From the NCBI RefSeq assembly GCF_002775205.1, contig NC_036451.1, positions 25,601,139 through 25,665,138 on the forward strand: 64,000 nucleotides of DNA. The letters run 5' to 3'. How positions within the stretch are numbered: position 1 is the first letter of the stretch; the number at the start of each line of letters is the position of its first letter. Of this stretch, positions 24,300 through 45,309 are shown piece after piece. The notes beneath the pieces were generated by a model. The model was not told the origin of the DNA. It saw nothing but the letters and a program-made list of their open reading frames with translations, and ran no database searches. Made by a program: the position numbers and the translations under genes. The stretch is from Xiphophorus maculatus (Eukaryota; Chordata; Actinopteri; Cyprinodontiformes; Poeciliidae).

Positions 24300-26024
24300 C
24301 TCATGCTGCCACTGGAGGCTTGATTTTAAAAAAGGAACATTTTTAGACTTTATAATTTATACTTTAGAGTACTTTATAGCACATGCACACAATGTCAGCA
24401 TGTGTCACTGACAAGATCATGCAGAAAACAGCCAAGCGCAGATGAAACAATACAACCTGGATCGGATGTAAACGCAAAGCTTGCATTAGGGCTCGTGTTA
24501 GTTAAGAGAAAAAGAACTAAAAACAACTAAACAAAACTAAACAAAAAAATCAAACCAGAAAATCAAAACAGGTTGTTTTTGCAAACAATGTTCAGTTCAG
24601 TACTGTTCCATCCAGCTGTCAATGGGGAAAAGGCGAAGTACATCCTGGACAGGTGACCAGTCCTTCACGGTGTACCAGAGGACAGACAACCACACACTAC
24701 TGAATCAATTTTGAAGTGAGGAGAAGGAATGGCAAGTCTTTACAGTTTGCCCTGCTACATCACAAATGGGTTGCAAATATTCTTCAAAAATCTAAAATGA
24801 AGAAACAGGAATTGGCAAATCATTCAAAGCTGCCTTTAAACTCAAACTGGTTGTTCGCTGTCTTGTCAAACGTCAAAGACAATAAGTCAATATAAGAGCA
24901 TAAATCTGGCTTTCGTGTGATTTTCTGTCATGTGTTCAAACACGACAGCTCTTTTAGCTTTTCTGGACTCTATAGGCTGAAAGGTTCGTCCTGTTCGGCG
25001 CCAAAGTTCTTTCAGTAACAGAATTTCTAAAACCTGCTGTTTCTTTGGCAAGTCCTCAAATTATGCAAATACCACATCATTCAAATCAAGTCCTGAGGAA
25101 CCAGGTAACATGCTAAACAAGCAGGACACCGGCCATTGCAGACAGATTCTAGACCAACTAAATGCGTCTGTCAACATACACAACCAGGTACTAAATATTG
25201 GGTACAATGGGACAGATACAAGTAAAAGTAGTTTGGCCTATAAGTACACATTTAGGAATGAGTATGGAGATGTTTCATAAGTGGAACTGATCACTCCTAT
25301 CGTTTTGTTACCATAAAGACTCCACTAAGATGAACTGTAGGGATTTTTTTTTCCTCTCATTGCACCGCAGTCTCCAGTGATGACGTCAAAGAATGAACAG
25401 CTGTCCAGTTCATCAGAGACCATCTTCTACAATCATGAATGGCTCCTTTAATGGTAAAAACACACAGAGCTGGTGGTTAGACAGTGTTTAGGGGCATGGT
25501 TAATTTTAAAGGCACATGACACCTAAAATGCGCCACTCGTTAAGGGAATTTCTTGGTGGAAATAGTAACTCTAATTTTAGGGGGAGGAGGGATGTCATTC
25601 CTCGGCTCTTGAATTCTTCACTGTTTGTTTATGGACGTCCATCCTGCTGACAGATACCAGCAGGATGAGGATACTCCAGAACAATCAGCTGTGTGAAGAA
25701 AACTGAAACAAGGTTAACTGTGAAAATAAGGAGTCAGGCACCAGCAAGAAGCTGGACGGTTTGGAAACAGAGCAGAAGAAACACGTCCATCGTGTCCGCT
25801 GAATTTGCGCTAACCACATCCTTTTCGCAATATCAGGGATATGTAATGTCATTTTTTTAAAATGAAAACAAACATTAAGAATTGTATTAATTATGCTAGC
25901 TGAGTACAGTTGAAACCAGACATGCATAAATAGACTTCTCAAATTCAACCCAAGTCATGCATTTTAAAAAGATACTGACCAAATCTATGTAAACGTTTGA
26001 ACTTGAGGAAAGTCACAAATCTCT

Positions 26025-26058
<34 letters not shown>

Positions 26059-27760
26059 GTTGAGCCACGTTTTCTGGCATTTAGCAAATAGAAATCATTT
26101 TGTGAATTTGTACTACGCTAAAACAAGAAATGTTTGGCCTGATTTTACATCAAGTGGGGAGAGAAAAAAATATGTGCGTCTTTTTATTCAGTGTATGTTA
26201 ATATCTGGCATCAAGTGTATCTTAATTTTCTTGCCAACATAATTACTTATTTTATGAGCTTAAAGGAAGTAGTGTTAGCAAACCTAGCCCGGCTGTTTAA
26301 TGCTTCTGGTTAAATTAGCGCTTCATTTGTCTTGTGGTTCGCCGGGCCTCGTCTTTATTTGGCTCAGAACCAACCTGATGGAGTATGTAATGTAGTATGT
26401 AATATGTAATATAATATAATATGTAATTCTCAGGAACAACCCAGACACCACAAAAACCCAACCCCGATACAAGCCGAGAAGTCCACTCTGAGAGGTTTTA
26501 CATCAACGTGGACGGAAACAAAGACGACCTTGTTCCGAAAGACAAAGACGAACCCATTTGGCCGCAATGACCAGAAGTATGTTTAGAGGCTCTCTGAGGT
26601 AAGAACATAGTTTTAGCTGTGAGCCATATTTGCACTGAAGGTCTGTTTTATTGCTGCAGATAGACGTATTGTACAGTGGACATGAGGTACGATGAGAAAG
26701 TGTTTTGCCTTATTTGACCCTGTCGCATTTAAGTATTTCTAATCAAACAAACTTGAATTCAAAGTTCATTTAAAAAGCAGTTTGCAAACTGTAGGGAGAA
26801 GCTGTTCTAACCAACCTGGCTCTACTGTATGTAAAAGCTTAATTCCCCACCTGCTGAATCATGAGTTAAGTGAGATTAACTGTTTGTTTCATTTTCACTT
26901 CCCACACACCTACGTTTTATCATAGCCAGGCCTCTAGAATTAAATCACTTAAACTGTCAAACATGAAGCAAGATAAAAGGTAAATCAGCAAAAGGTCCGG
27001 CCCTGATTTGAAGACATCAAACTAAATCAAACTCTCAGTCTGGGGAAAACTCTAAAGCAATTTTCACAGTGCAAGACATCTTTCACACAGAGAAAACACA
27101 GACAGTGGCTTACCACAATGATCCCAAGAGCCTGTCAATGAGTCATGCATCAACAATATTTGATTTCCCTTTTTGACCAATAAATTTTTTCTAAATCTGT
27201 GGAAGGAGTTTAAAAACCAAAAAAACAAGAAATAAAAAATCATTTCCAGCCAAAAAAAAAAAACACCAAAGCCCATCTCAAATTTGACAAAAAAAAAAAA
27301 AAAAAAAAAGATTCTCATGACTTCAAGATTCTGTGGCATAAAGCAAAGAGAAAAACTTAGAAAAATAAAAGCCTCGCCAAAGTCAAACCTGGTGATATTA
27401 CCGTCATGGTGTGGGCTTGTTTTCCTACAGCTTCACCTGGAAAACACACTTTTGTTGATGGAATCATAAGCTGGAAATCCTGAAAGAGATCCTTCATCCT
27501 TCAGTTTGTGAACCTGCATTTTGGTTAAGCACAACAGCAGGTTTACCTCTAATCAGTGTTTCTCAATTCCAGTCGTCAGTAACCACCTGATTCTAATGAC
27601 TGCATGACCTCCTCTGCATGCCATGAAGTGCTGCAGAACCCTGTTAATGACCCACTTATACAAGTCAGAAGGAAAAGAGATTGAGGTCTTAAAACAGACT
27701 TATAAGAAATTGTAAAAAAAAAAAAAAAAAAAAGAAAGAAACGACATCCTGAGGTTTTTA
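24300..27760. other. Intergenic, no gene recognised
   Basis: A worn repeat tail at 24600-24690 (CATCCTGGACAGGTGACCAG), poly-A runs at 26024-26051 and 27285-27310, and a one-ended hAT-like fragment at 27557-27650. No coding or RNA gene was recognised. Confidence 0.6.
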
Positions 27761-27769
27761 ATCAGACAT

Positions 27770-27985
27770 ATATTAGAATTTTTTTATTTATTTATTATTG
27801 TGAAATGTTAAGGCATACATCCAAATGTTTCCTTTACAAAAGTTCACAGCAACATCAAATGGGTTCAACCAGCTGAAGCAAGGCTCTTTACTTGGCCCTT
27901 TGTTTTTCTCCCCGTTTTCTTTCCCATTAATTATAACTTAAACACAGAATACATCTTTGGCACCAAGACAGAAAATAGTTACATG

Positions 27986-28041
<56 letters not shown>

Positions 28042-29565
28042 CGAGGACAAGAAACAGACGTAATATATTAACTCTTCTCACTTCAAATTGCCTTTCGTGT
28101 AAACAACTTTCCAAAATAAGAGGACAGCAACAACAACAAACTGAGACATGGCATTGACCTGCAAATGCACCATGATGGGAAATATGAAATTAGCAGAGAG
28201 AAAGAGAAAAAGAAAACACATTTAAATGTGAGGTTTTGTTTGCTATTTGTGCTCTTCAGAATATACTTTTAAATCGTTGCTGTTCACACAATAAACATCA
28301 GAGATAAAACTGCATAATAAATAGACGATGACTTTTTCATGTGATAAACACCTTAAGTTGGATTTTAGTGGCTCTTAGCACTAAATAGTGAATTGTGGCC
28401 CATTTCAGTTACATATATATAAACATAACCCAAAATCCTCGACAACAGTAGTCTTCATACAACAGTGTTCAGTAATCCTACACTAAGCAGGAGAAATAAA
28501 TAGAAGATTCCTTGTTAAGCATATAAGCAACTCTGTTATGGGAACTGTGGCAAAAACAACAATTTTTTTTAAAATACTGATGTATTTCACACAGTGATGG
28601 AGACAGCAAATAGAAGAGCAGATGCAGGACAATTATAGTCGAAAACCTCTTCCAGCACGGCAGGACCGGCCGCCGGCACTGGGAGGAAATAAACGGGCCG
28701 AGAAAAGCATGCGTCCAAGCACACAAAAGAATGCGTGCCATTTTAACAAGGCCGAGGGGTCAGACTTTAGATAGCCTTTTTCTTTAACTGGAGCATTCCC
28801 TCAGCGAGGAATGCGAGAAGATTAGCTCCAGCGTGTCATTGGACGAGGGGAACGAAACAGTGGCCGGCCGCCATCTGAGGCCCCCCAACCCTGCAAGCCA
28901 ACGCCGGGGAATCTGGGAAAAAATAAATAAAATTGGACCCCAGTGAAGTGCCGTCAATCCTCGGGAAGCTTTTTTAGGAGCGAAACGAGCGGGCGTCTCA
29001 TGAGCTCTGGCATTCAGGGGGAAGCTTTTGAATCCTCCACTGAGGGTCCGGGTCGTGGTTTAAAAGAGAGGAAGCATCTGCTCATTTAAAGGTGGAGCCG
29101 TTTCTCAAAACACAGCTTCCGAATGGAGGCCATCGTTTTTCTGAGTAGATGTTACTGGCGGAGGGCGTGGTTACAGGGGATGCTACAGTAAAGTCAAGAT
29201 AAGACCAAAAAACAGAATAATGAAAAAACAACTAAATAACAGTCACATGACAAAAAGGAGCAGCATTTACATATATAAACACAATTCACAACTCATGACA
29301 AACACCATGCACTATGAGCAGCCCAGTTCCTTTTGCGTCGCTAAAATACTTTCCAGGTACCTCGTGCAACATCGCCCGTCACCCGTTCACTCGTGAAATG
29401 TGCAGAAGCAGCCGAACGGAAAACTCCGCTCTCCTCTTGAATCACACTTCCACGCTCTGGACTGCACACGCTCGGCAGAGCTCACATCCACTGAGAACTT
29501 TGTTTCTTTTACCTCATGAAAACGTTTCGGACAGGGTTCGGTCTTGTTGAGAGGCAAGTCGCGGC
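27770..29565 (-). other. amotl2: Candidate amotl2 3' untranslated region
   Basis: Below the amotl2 stop, the first canonical poly(A) signals on the minus strand are overlapping AATAAA copies at 27783-27796. This would give a 3'UTR of about 1.8 kb. The part nearest the stop (28640-29560) is GC-richer and free of recognisable repeats. The far part contains a (TA)n array at 27988-28040. The true end needs transcript data. Confidence 0.4.
27988..28040. repeat. (TA)n microsatellite
   Basis: A TA run of about 26 units inside the presumed amotl2 3'UTR. Confidence 0.95.
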
Positions 29566-37471
<7,906 letters not shown>

Positions 37472-37799
37472 CTAGTAATTGTCTTCTGTACGTAAAAGTG
37501 GTTTTGTTGATGATTGTCGTTTCAGACCTTCGGGTTCAGGTCTGTCTGCATAGGGAGTAATATAGTCTCCTGAAAATAATGAGGTTTTTTTTAAACTTGT
37601 GGTGAGATTTGATCATTATATCTACAAAATTCATTTAAAAAATCTATTTCAAAGAGATGCAAAATGATGAACATTGGTAAGTAAATGAGAAGAAAGAAGT
37701 TTGGTTTAAGGTGTTAAAGACAGAAGAATGGGGAGAGCAAGGCAAAATTACCAGGTATCATCTGATACAATCCGGACCTGCCAAACAGCATTACTGACA

Positions 37800-37960
37800 A
37801 CTACAGTTATACGTTTCATTATTTTAACATGCATCCATTAATCTGTTGTCTATATATCTGCTTAGTTGGGCAACATCGCTGGTGCCTAGTTCAAGTCCAT
37901 TTCCTATTTCATTGGGTGATAAGAGTGGTACAGCATGGACAGGTCACCAGTGATTAAATA
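37800..37960. repeat. Worn dispersed-repeat tail in the amotl2 5' intron
   Basis: CATGCATCCATTAATCTG at the start and ACAGCATGGACAGGTCACC at the end are the usual marks of a very common teleost retroposon tail. A related worn copy lies at 24600-24690. Confidence 0.45.
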
Positions 37961-38170
37961 TGCTTCTTTTTTTTTCTTTTTTTTTTTTTTTACAATAGTT
38001 GCACAATACCTAATGCCGTCTGACATGAACTGTTACTGGAAATACCCTGGAGAGTGATGTCAGTAGTACAAACTGAATTTTCGTGCCCACACACTCCAGA
38101 TACACGGAAATAAGAATTATATTAAAACAAATGAACACTCGAATAAAAACAACAAACTCTACCTAGAGTT

Positions 38171-38206
38171 AGCGCTACTAAATAACGCTAGTTATTTAGT
38201 AGCGCT
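38171..38206. repeat. Perfect 16-bp hairpin in the amotl2 5' intron
   Basis: AGCGCTACTAAATAAC (38171-38186) and its inverse (38191-38206) are separated by 4 nt. A partial third copy of the arm follows. Confidence 0.9.
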
Positions 38207-38388
38207 ACTAAATAAATAGAGTAGAAATATTATGCTGTTTGTATATAATTTAAAACAAATATGGCTAGTTTTACAGGTGCCACATATAGGTGTTTCACCA
38301 GGATTCTCCATATGGAGTCTACACATGTAAGGAAGTCCTTTCGCTGGACGAAAACCATAAATTATTAAAAACAAAACAAGCAGCTTAC

Positions 38389-38610
38389 CTCGCCTCATTC
38401 CACCGCGAACACCGATAAGAGTATCTCTTTTAATAAATAATCTGCCCCTGGTTTCAAAAACGCCAACTATCGCTGTTTTCCGGGAGCTCGTGGACATGTG
38501 CGCGCGCTGACTGGGTAGAAGCACAACTGAGCGCGTGAAGCTTCGAGCTGCGTGGATAAATAACTGAGAGGCGATTGTTCCCTGAGGCTGGAATGGGAGG
38601 AATGCAAGCT
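38389..38610 (-). promoter_or_regulatory. amotl2: amotl2 5' non-coding exon and proximal promoter with tandem TEAD sites
   Basis: The coding exon is preceded by a strong acceptor (TTTTCCTTTTCAG, exon edge 37307), so an upstream exon is expected. A good donor, GGCGAG|GTAAGC, ends at 38389. On the minus strand a TATA-like TTATTTAT lies at 38556-38563, which would place initiation near 38530. Immediately upstream are two M-CAT/TEAD elements in the same orientation (38590-38595 and 38599-38604; minus strand CATTCCTCCCATTCC), spaced 3 bp apart. The TSS is inferred. Confidence 0.5.
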
Positions 38611-38703
38611 CCGAGCCCCTGTGGGATCAAAAGCAGGAGCACAGGGAGAGGAGGAGGAGGAGCATGGAGGGAGGCGGGACCCCAGGGGGGTTGAAAATGA
38701 TTT

Positions 38704-38731
38704 CAGAGCTGCAGCAGCAGCAGCAGCAGCA
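38704..38731. repeat. (CAG)n tract upstream of amotl2
   Basis: Seven to eight GCA/CAG units just upstream of the inferred promoter. They are outside any coding exon found here. Confidence 0.85.
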
Positions 38732-38759
38732 GTCCCTCAGCTGGCTGCTGGTGTCATGT

Positions 38760-40670
38760 AAAAAAAAGTTGGATTTCTTTTTCTTTGTGAGAGTATTTTA
38801 AATCCTTGCAACTTTTAAGATTAAAGCATATATAAACCTATACATTTAAGTATATAAAGACAAGCTAACATTTTTTTATGGAAGAGCCTTGGTAGGCATT
38901 CACAGAAACATTCGAGGAATGCGACATGCTTAAAGGAAATATGATTCATAAGAAGGTCAAAGACCGTTAAAAAATGTGGGAGTGGAAAATAGGGATGTTT
39001 CTTGCAGTTATCGCGACCTGGACCAGCCTCCACCACACCCTCTTTTAAAGGAAAAACAAACACATTGTTACCTTATGTCACACTCACTTACTGACATATT
39101 ATGGAGAGTATCCTGTAAAATAATGTACTTTAGTGTTTCATATATCTAAAACTAGGTAATGAAGACATCTGGCGTTTCATTTTACGTCCAAATCAACACA
39201 TAACCACTTCATGCACAACAACGACCTTTAAAAAATAATTATTTTCTTGTAAGTTAGAGGAACCCGCAAGGCCATGCTGCCCTGGGAAGAAGTGGTTTAA
39301 ATTCACAAAATAATGACATATATGATGTTTTGATGAAAAAATCGGCACTTTTCTCTTCGCCGCTTTGTGTTTGTTCAATGAAATATCTTCAAATCTCGGA
39401 AATTGTATGCCTTAAAACCATCTGCTTTTTTGGAATCCAGTATAGATGCAGAGGAAAAGCCCTCTGTGTGCACAACTTAGCTTTATAAAGGCTTCAGTTG
39501 ATGTAACAATTGACTATGTTTGAACTCATACGATGCACCGTCTGTACGCAGATAATGAAAATCTCATGTTTTCAGATGCTTTAAGCTGCACTGGGTTGCA
39601 AGCTGGATTGTACTTCACGACAGAAACCACACACACACTGGGTTATGGTTTGTTTATGGGTTACAGCTGACCATAGCACTGGTAAGTGCTAATATATAAT
39701 TGAGAATTAATGTTTTTCGTTTCTTGAAAAGTTTTTTTTGTTTTGTTTTGTTTTGTTTGCGTGGGTCTGGTAAACATTTAAGCCGTGGCCCGTGCCAGTT
39801 AATTGCAGAGTGTGTGTTCCTGTGTGTGTGAACACGGCGGGACAGGGGAGGTGGGGGTGTGCCGGGAGCGAGGCATGCTGCCTGCCAGCTGTCCGTCGAC
39901 TCAAATCCCCGTCCCCTGCTTTAATAAGAGCTCTGAGAGATGCATTGTTCTCCCCAAAAAGCAGACATGACGGGGGCAGCCCTGCCATCTGCCGCACCTC
40001 GCCGCCCCTCCATCGCCAGCACCGCCAGAGCTTCATTCACAATCACAGCCATGCATGAAGATGGAGACACTGGGATCAGCTGGTGTTGGGGGGTGGGGTG
40101 GGGGGGGTGGGGGTCGTTGGGGGTCCAACAATGAGCGGAGGCTTTCTGCAAGAAAACAAAAAAAAAAGCATCGTCCTAATTTACCGGCTGGAGTTTATGG
40201 AGGAAGTGAACAGGCCCCTGTTTAATAATGCAGCCCAGGTCGACAAACTGAAGGCTCACTCCTCTCAAACGGAGGCAAGCGTGTTGATTTGCATGGCAGT
40301 TGAAGTCCAACAGTTGCTGAAGAATGCTGAGCAAGTGATAACGATCCAGTTCTGCAGTGTTATGATTCAACTGGAAAGACGAGATAAGCCCAGGGCTTAA
40401 TGCCTCACATTGTGTCGTTTCTCTGAAGAATTTATGGTTTACTGTTCAGTGTCAAACATCCTCATATCTGCAGGTTGAAAATTAATTCCGGGCAATAACG
40501 CAGGCAAAAGTATTTATACCCTTTGAACAGTTCCACAATGTGTGACAGACCAACACAAAGCAGCTGCTTATCTGTGAATAATATACGCCAGTGTTATGTA
40601 GAATTGACTTTTTTTTAGCTTTACTCCGTGCTATTATGTTATTATCTCATCAAAAACACACCTGGAGTGT
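38760..40670. other. Intergenic, no gene recognised
   Basis: The start of the 24-kb gene-poor interval. It contains a (TTTTG)n stretch near 39729-39760 and a single TEAD-type GGAATG at 38916-38921. No coding exon was recognised. Confidence 0.6.
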
Positions 40671-40689
40671 TGCCTTCATTCTTTCATGC

Positions 40690-41060
40690 ATGTCTGAGAA
40701 ATCCTTGAAGCTCCCATGCAAAACGTGGGAACGGACCTAGCAACACCTTAGAGACGAGGCTCCTCCTCTGAGCTGCAGTTTCCAAACTTCTGAGCTTCTG
40801 CCTCACAGTGAAGGCCTTAACCAAGACTCCCCAGCTCAGCTCCTTCAGACTAGCCAGTAACAATTAGCAAACATCTGGTGGAACTGTGCATTAGATGAGC
40901 TCATTATACGCGCTACTTCTCAGTGCAACACTGGTCAAGATGTTGAAGGGTTAATAGAGGAGCCATGTTGTGATGAGTTCCTGAAGGCGGAGTTTCAGAA
41001 AGAGATTTTAAAGAGACAGAGGCCCAATTTCAAGGCATTAAATTGTGAAGTCAAAATTCC
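40690..41060 (+). repeat. Dispersed repeat family, copy 1
   Basis: The core GAGTTCCTGAAGGCGGAGTT (40976) followed by AAAGAGACAGAGGCCCAATT recurs in reverse at 45226-45308 and 58905-59040. The three copies differ at many positions, so the family is old. Not assigned to a class. Confidence 0.7.
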
Positions 41061-41884
41061 TCTAAGTCTTATATTTATACAGAATTTTTTCAACTGAAGT
41101 TAACAGTTTCTTGACTGCTGTACAATGGTATCATGCACCTGGAAAACATATGACTGCCCCTTTAATATTTAAATTTCTTTAAATCACCCTTACTCTGACA
41201 GCACTAAATAAAACTATTTCTGTGGAACCAAAAGCCTTCAGAATTCACCTAATCATTAAAGACCACCTTTGTTTCTGTGTAAACACAAATGTGATGTGAA
41301 AACAGATGTTTGTCAAACATCACTTTAGTTAACAGTTGCTGTTCACGCATGGTCTCCGTCCAGTCTGAATGAGTTTGATCTATTTCGCAAAGAAGAAGGT
41401 GGGGGCGGAAATTTTGATTCTAGATGTGCAAATCAATATTTGTAAACATTGTACTTATGCAGACCGAAAACAGTGGACATTTTGCGAAAACTCTAAACAG
41501 ACCTGGACTTCTAATGTCTCTCGGTTATCCTGCAGTCATTGTGTTTGTTTCGGTCGTGCAAAGTAATAAAACGTCTGAGAGGCTTGGCTGGGAACAATCG
41601 CTATATGGAGTCTTGTTTCCGCGGTAAAGGCCAACTAACAGATTCCATGTCGCAGTGCATCGACTCTTTATGAGGACATGGCTTCAAGCTTCTGTCTGCT
41701 TTGCAGGCTTTTCTCACATGTTTGCAATAAGTACATGTACTTCGTATTTGTACAACTCAAACATAAATGTCAGCATTTGTTGTGTTAAATCAGATTACAG
41801 CTTTTAGCTTTCATCTTCAGTAGCAAATGAAAGCTTTAGAAAAACAAGACTCAAGATAGGAATAGTCAATGAAAAAGCATGGTA

Positions 41885-41960
41885 GTTTTATTTATATAGC
41901 ACATTTTCAGCAACAAGGCTGTTCAAAGTGCTTTACATGAATTAGAAGGAAATACAAACA
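41885..41960 (+). repeat. Dispersed teleost repeat, second copy
   Basis: TTTATTTATATAGCACATTT followed by CAACAAGGCTGTTCAAAG, the same module as at 23940. Confidence 0.55.
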
Positions 41961-41999
41961 AGACAACAAACCAAAACAAAGACAAAAGGGTAAAAGTAT

Positions 42000-44900
42000 A
42001 AAACTACATATTGGTTCCCCATGTTTAATAAGAATAAGTAGTCCATAATTTGTGAACTAGTCGCAGTTTCTCTGGATTCTTGTTCGGATAAAACTACATG
42101 TTGGTTCTTCAAGTTTAGTAAGATTAGTGAGGTATAAAACCAGATGTTGGTTTAAAGAAATGTAAAAAACAAAATACATTAGTTTAAAGTAACACACTAA
42201 AATATTGTCCACTAAATTCTGTAACTTCCCCGTTACGTCCCATCATGTTTCCAGCAGGTCCATTTCACAATGTCGCTGTGTAGTTGATTACCCTGGTTAT
42301 CAGCAAATCAGTACAATTTGGTGATTTTCTGACTGGACATGCCAACGACTGTGTACCGTCCTCAGCCGAACGGATGTCTGACTCGCTTTAATGTAGTACT
42401 GAACGGACTCTTCAGACAGCACAAGCTACTCAGTAGCCATGGAGAATTGTGGTTATGCTTCATAGCTATCAGGGTATCCGCCGTGCGACAAATGAGAGGC
42501 CCTCTTTCAACTTCCTCAGAGGAACGCCAGTGCAGACTAAATTGGATCTACAGAATGACCACATCAGTGCAAATGTTGATAAAATGTCAGCAACTAATGC
42601 ATACAGTCACACATTCCACCCTGGAAAAGTGAGACACAAACCCCAAAGTGGACAAGAAGACCGTCATGAAATGAGGTCAGAGGTAAAAAATACGCCGTCA
42701 TGGTAATCTGTGAAACAAAAATGTGAATTTGATTTGAAGCGTTTCATTTCAGTTATGACTGCCATAGTGTTTGAGTCTTAATTACAATCGTTGCCAGTGT
42801 TTGCTCCAAACATAACCCAGCAAGAATGAGCAGATATAGACAGAAAATGGACGGATGGAGTGATTTTTTTGTCATTTAATCAAGAAGTTTATTTCTTATA
42901 GGAAATACAAGAAGAGTATGAATTTATATCAGTTTTGAAGTATCAGTGTTTATGTAGATTTTAGCAAATAAAACAAAAGCATGTCAAAAACAAATCTGCC
43001 TCAGTAATCATTGAGGAAATCTTTATTACAGTCATCAAACTCTTCATATAATTACTGACCAGCCCTCTGTATGCCAATACTGCTATTTTGATGATTTATC
43101 TTTCATGATAAGCTGTAAGACTTTGACATTGGAAAGAATCTTTGCTGTCATCCCAATCTTTTTCCGTCTTGACCCTTAATTTTTTGATGTAGGTAAAACT
43201 TAAAGGATTTCTTGCAGCCTTACCACGACACACATGAAGAGCGCAGCAGACGACACAGTCGGACAACGGAAAAGCAATGAGGGCGTCCCGTCAGACCGTC
43301 AGTTCCCGTAATGACGGTAAAAAAAAAACGTTGTAAAAGCACAAGCGGGGTCAGTGACACTCTGCCTGGACTGTGCACAGGATAAAAGGCTCACGCAGGG
43401 TCCATAGGATTTCATGTTAGGACTACAGCAGGGAAAAGGTACATTTTAGCTTCAACTGCACTCAAATATAAAAATATAGCTTGCTGCATTTGATTAGCTA
43501 CCAGAACACACCACTTTACTGTAAAGATTACGACTCCTCTGTGTCGCAGACAAAAAGCCTTTATATACACACAGTACTTGCTCAACCATCACACCAAGCG
43601 CCACACCATCAAGCTGTTTTAACATTTACTCAAAAAAAGCAGCTCATCTCCAATTCCCACTCGATTTGTCGACGTCTAAAATACATTTTTCTTCTAGTAA
43701 AAATTCAGGCATCCACAATGTTCATTTGACATAGGACATTGTGGATAGACTCTGCTGAAGCTATACTGATGCAAAATGAAGATTTAAAAGTGTTTAGGTT
43801 ACAGAAATGTCTGTAAATTTTATGTACAGGAGGCGTCACTTCCTCTCTTTGGTTCCCTGGATAATTTGTTTGCTTTCCCACAGTAAGTGATCAGCATTAG
43901 GGATCACTTTTCCCTCAGGCAGACCAGACTTCACTTGTCTGGCTCAAACCGGAGTTCAGATAAGCCGCATTCCCAACTCACCAATTCATTTCTTTCCTCC
44001 AAATGGGCGTTTCAAATAGAATCAGATACATCGCTCAGAAGCATCGTTGCAGAAAAAATGTTTCTCTGATCCTTTATTTTCCTCACATTCCAGATGTATC
44101 AACCCACAGTTCAGTGAGTAAAGTGGGATAATCTGTCGCTCTATTCACTGAGCGTATATGACGTATTTCATTATGTCTAATGACTGTTAGTGTTACGATA
44201 CAATTGCTTATTACATAACCATGATTCAAGTTTAATGGAAAGATTCATTTCGCACACCCTTCACTACTACTTATGTCTGCCTTTTGCACACAAAAAAGTA
44301 AAGCCGGTATGAATAAGTGTTTGACTTGCTTGAACATGCAGCAATTATTTTTTTCCCCCCACGACTACACCCAACATCAACACGAGCAGCTTCAGAGACA
44401 AGCGAGTTATGAGTTATTGTGTCATTCCATTCCTCGGAAATCGTATAAATCTGTCACTCCGTGGATTTACCGTCTCATTTTTTCCAGTGTAAATAGGAGG
44501 CAAAAATGCGTAGGTAAACAAAGTAAATGAGATCATATTTATACGTTTCATACAAACCAAAGCCTGCTGATACTGCCCTTTTTTTTAAGGTAAGCTCTGA
44601 AGCAGCATTTAGTGTTTTACTTTGTTTCTGTTCAGAAGAAGACGGACAGCTGGTTGGCGTTTCCACTCAATGACCCTCCAATAGCACATTTTCTCTCGTT
44701 TATTTAACACTCAGGTACGGTTACTGTCAGGCGGAGCTTTAAAGGCTGGCCTCTTGAAGGCCGTTAATGGCCCGGCTTACTGGGTTAACACAATACAGAC
44801 ACTGATCTGAGAGCAACAGCCTTGTTACGTGAGGTATGAAAGGCTTGGCGCTGGAACAACTCCCTTTGTTTCCTGCAAAAGGAGGAAATGGCCACATTCC

Positions 44901-45220
44901 TCGCATTACCATGTGCATGGTGTTCTTACCGAGCCTCCCTTGAGTGGGCTTCAAACGGGAGCAGAGTGGCGGCTCTCTAATGACACTCTTGTAACTTCAA
45001 ACCCTTTTTTTTACTACTAAAAGTGAAGAAAAAAATTAGTGTGTGATGGCTGGTGGTCTTGCTCATTTGCTCATGGCGTTTACTTACGAGTTGGAAATAG
45101 GCTAAGTATTTTGTATTTTCTGGGCAAGTAGTGCTATTTTATAGCACAATTATGTAATTATGTTAACTTCAAGTGTTTTATATATATATAAAAACATGAC
45201 TTAAGAATATTTAACTTCAT
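42000..45220. other. Intergenic, no gene recognised
   Basis: Unique-looking, AT-rich DNA. 44740-44980 is less AT-rich and has no obvious repeat, so it might be regulatory. It carries a CATTCC at 44895-44900 and an E-box-like CATGTG nearby. Confidence 0.5.
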
Positions 45221-45225
45221 AATTT

Positions 45226-45308
45226 AGCACCTTTGAAATTGGGTCTCTGTCGCCTTAAAAACTCCTGCTCTTTCTGAAACTCCGCCAGCAGGAACTCATC
45301 ACAAATTC
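45226..45308 (-). repeat. Dispersed repeat family, copy 2
   Basis: The reverse complement matches the core of the 40690-41060 repeat (GATGAGTTCCTGCTGGCGGA, then AGACCCAATTTCAAAG). Confidence 0.7.
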
Positions 45309-45309
45309 T

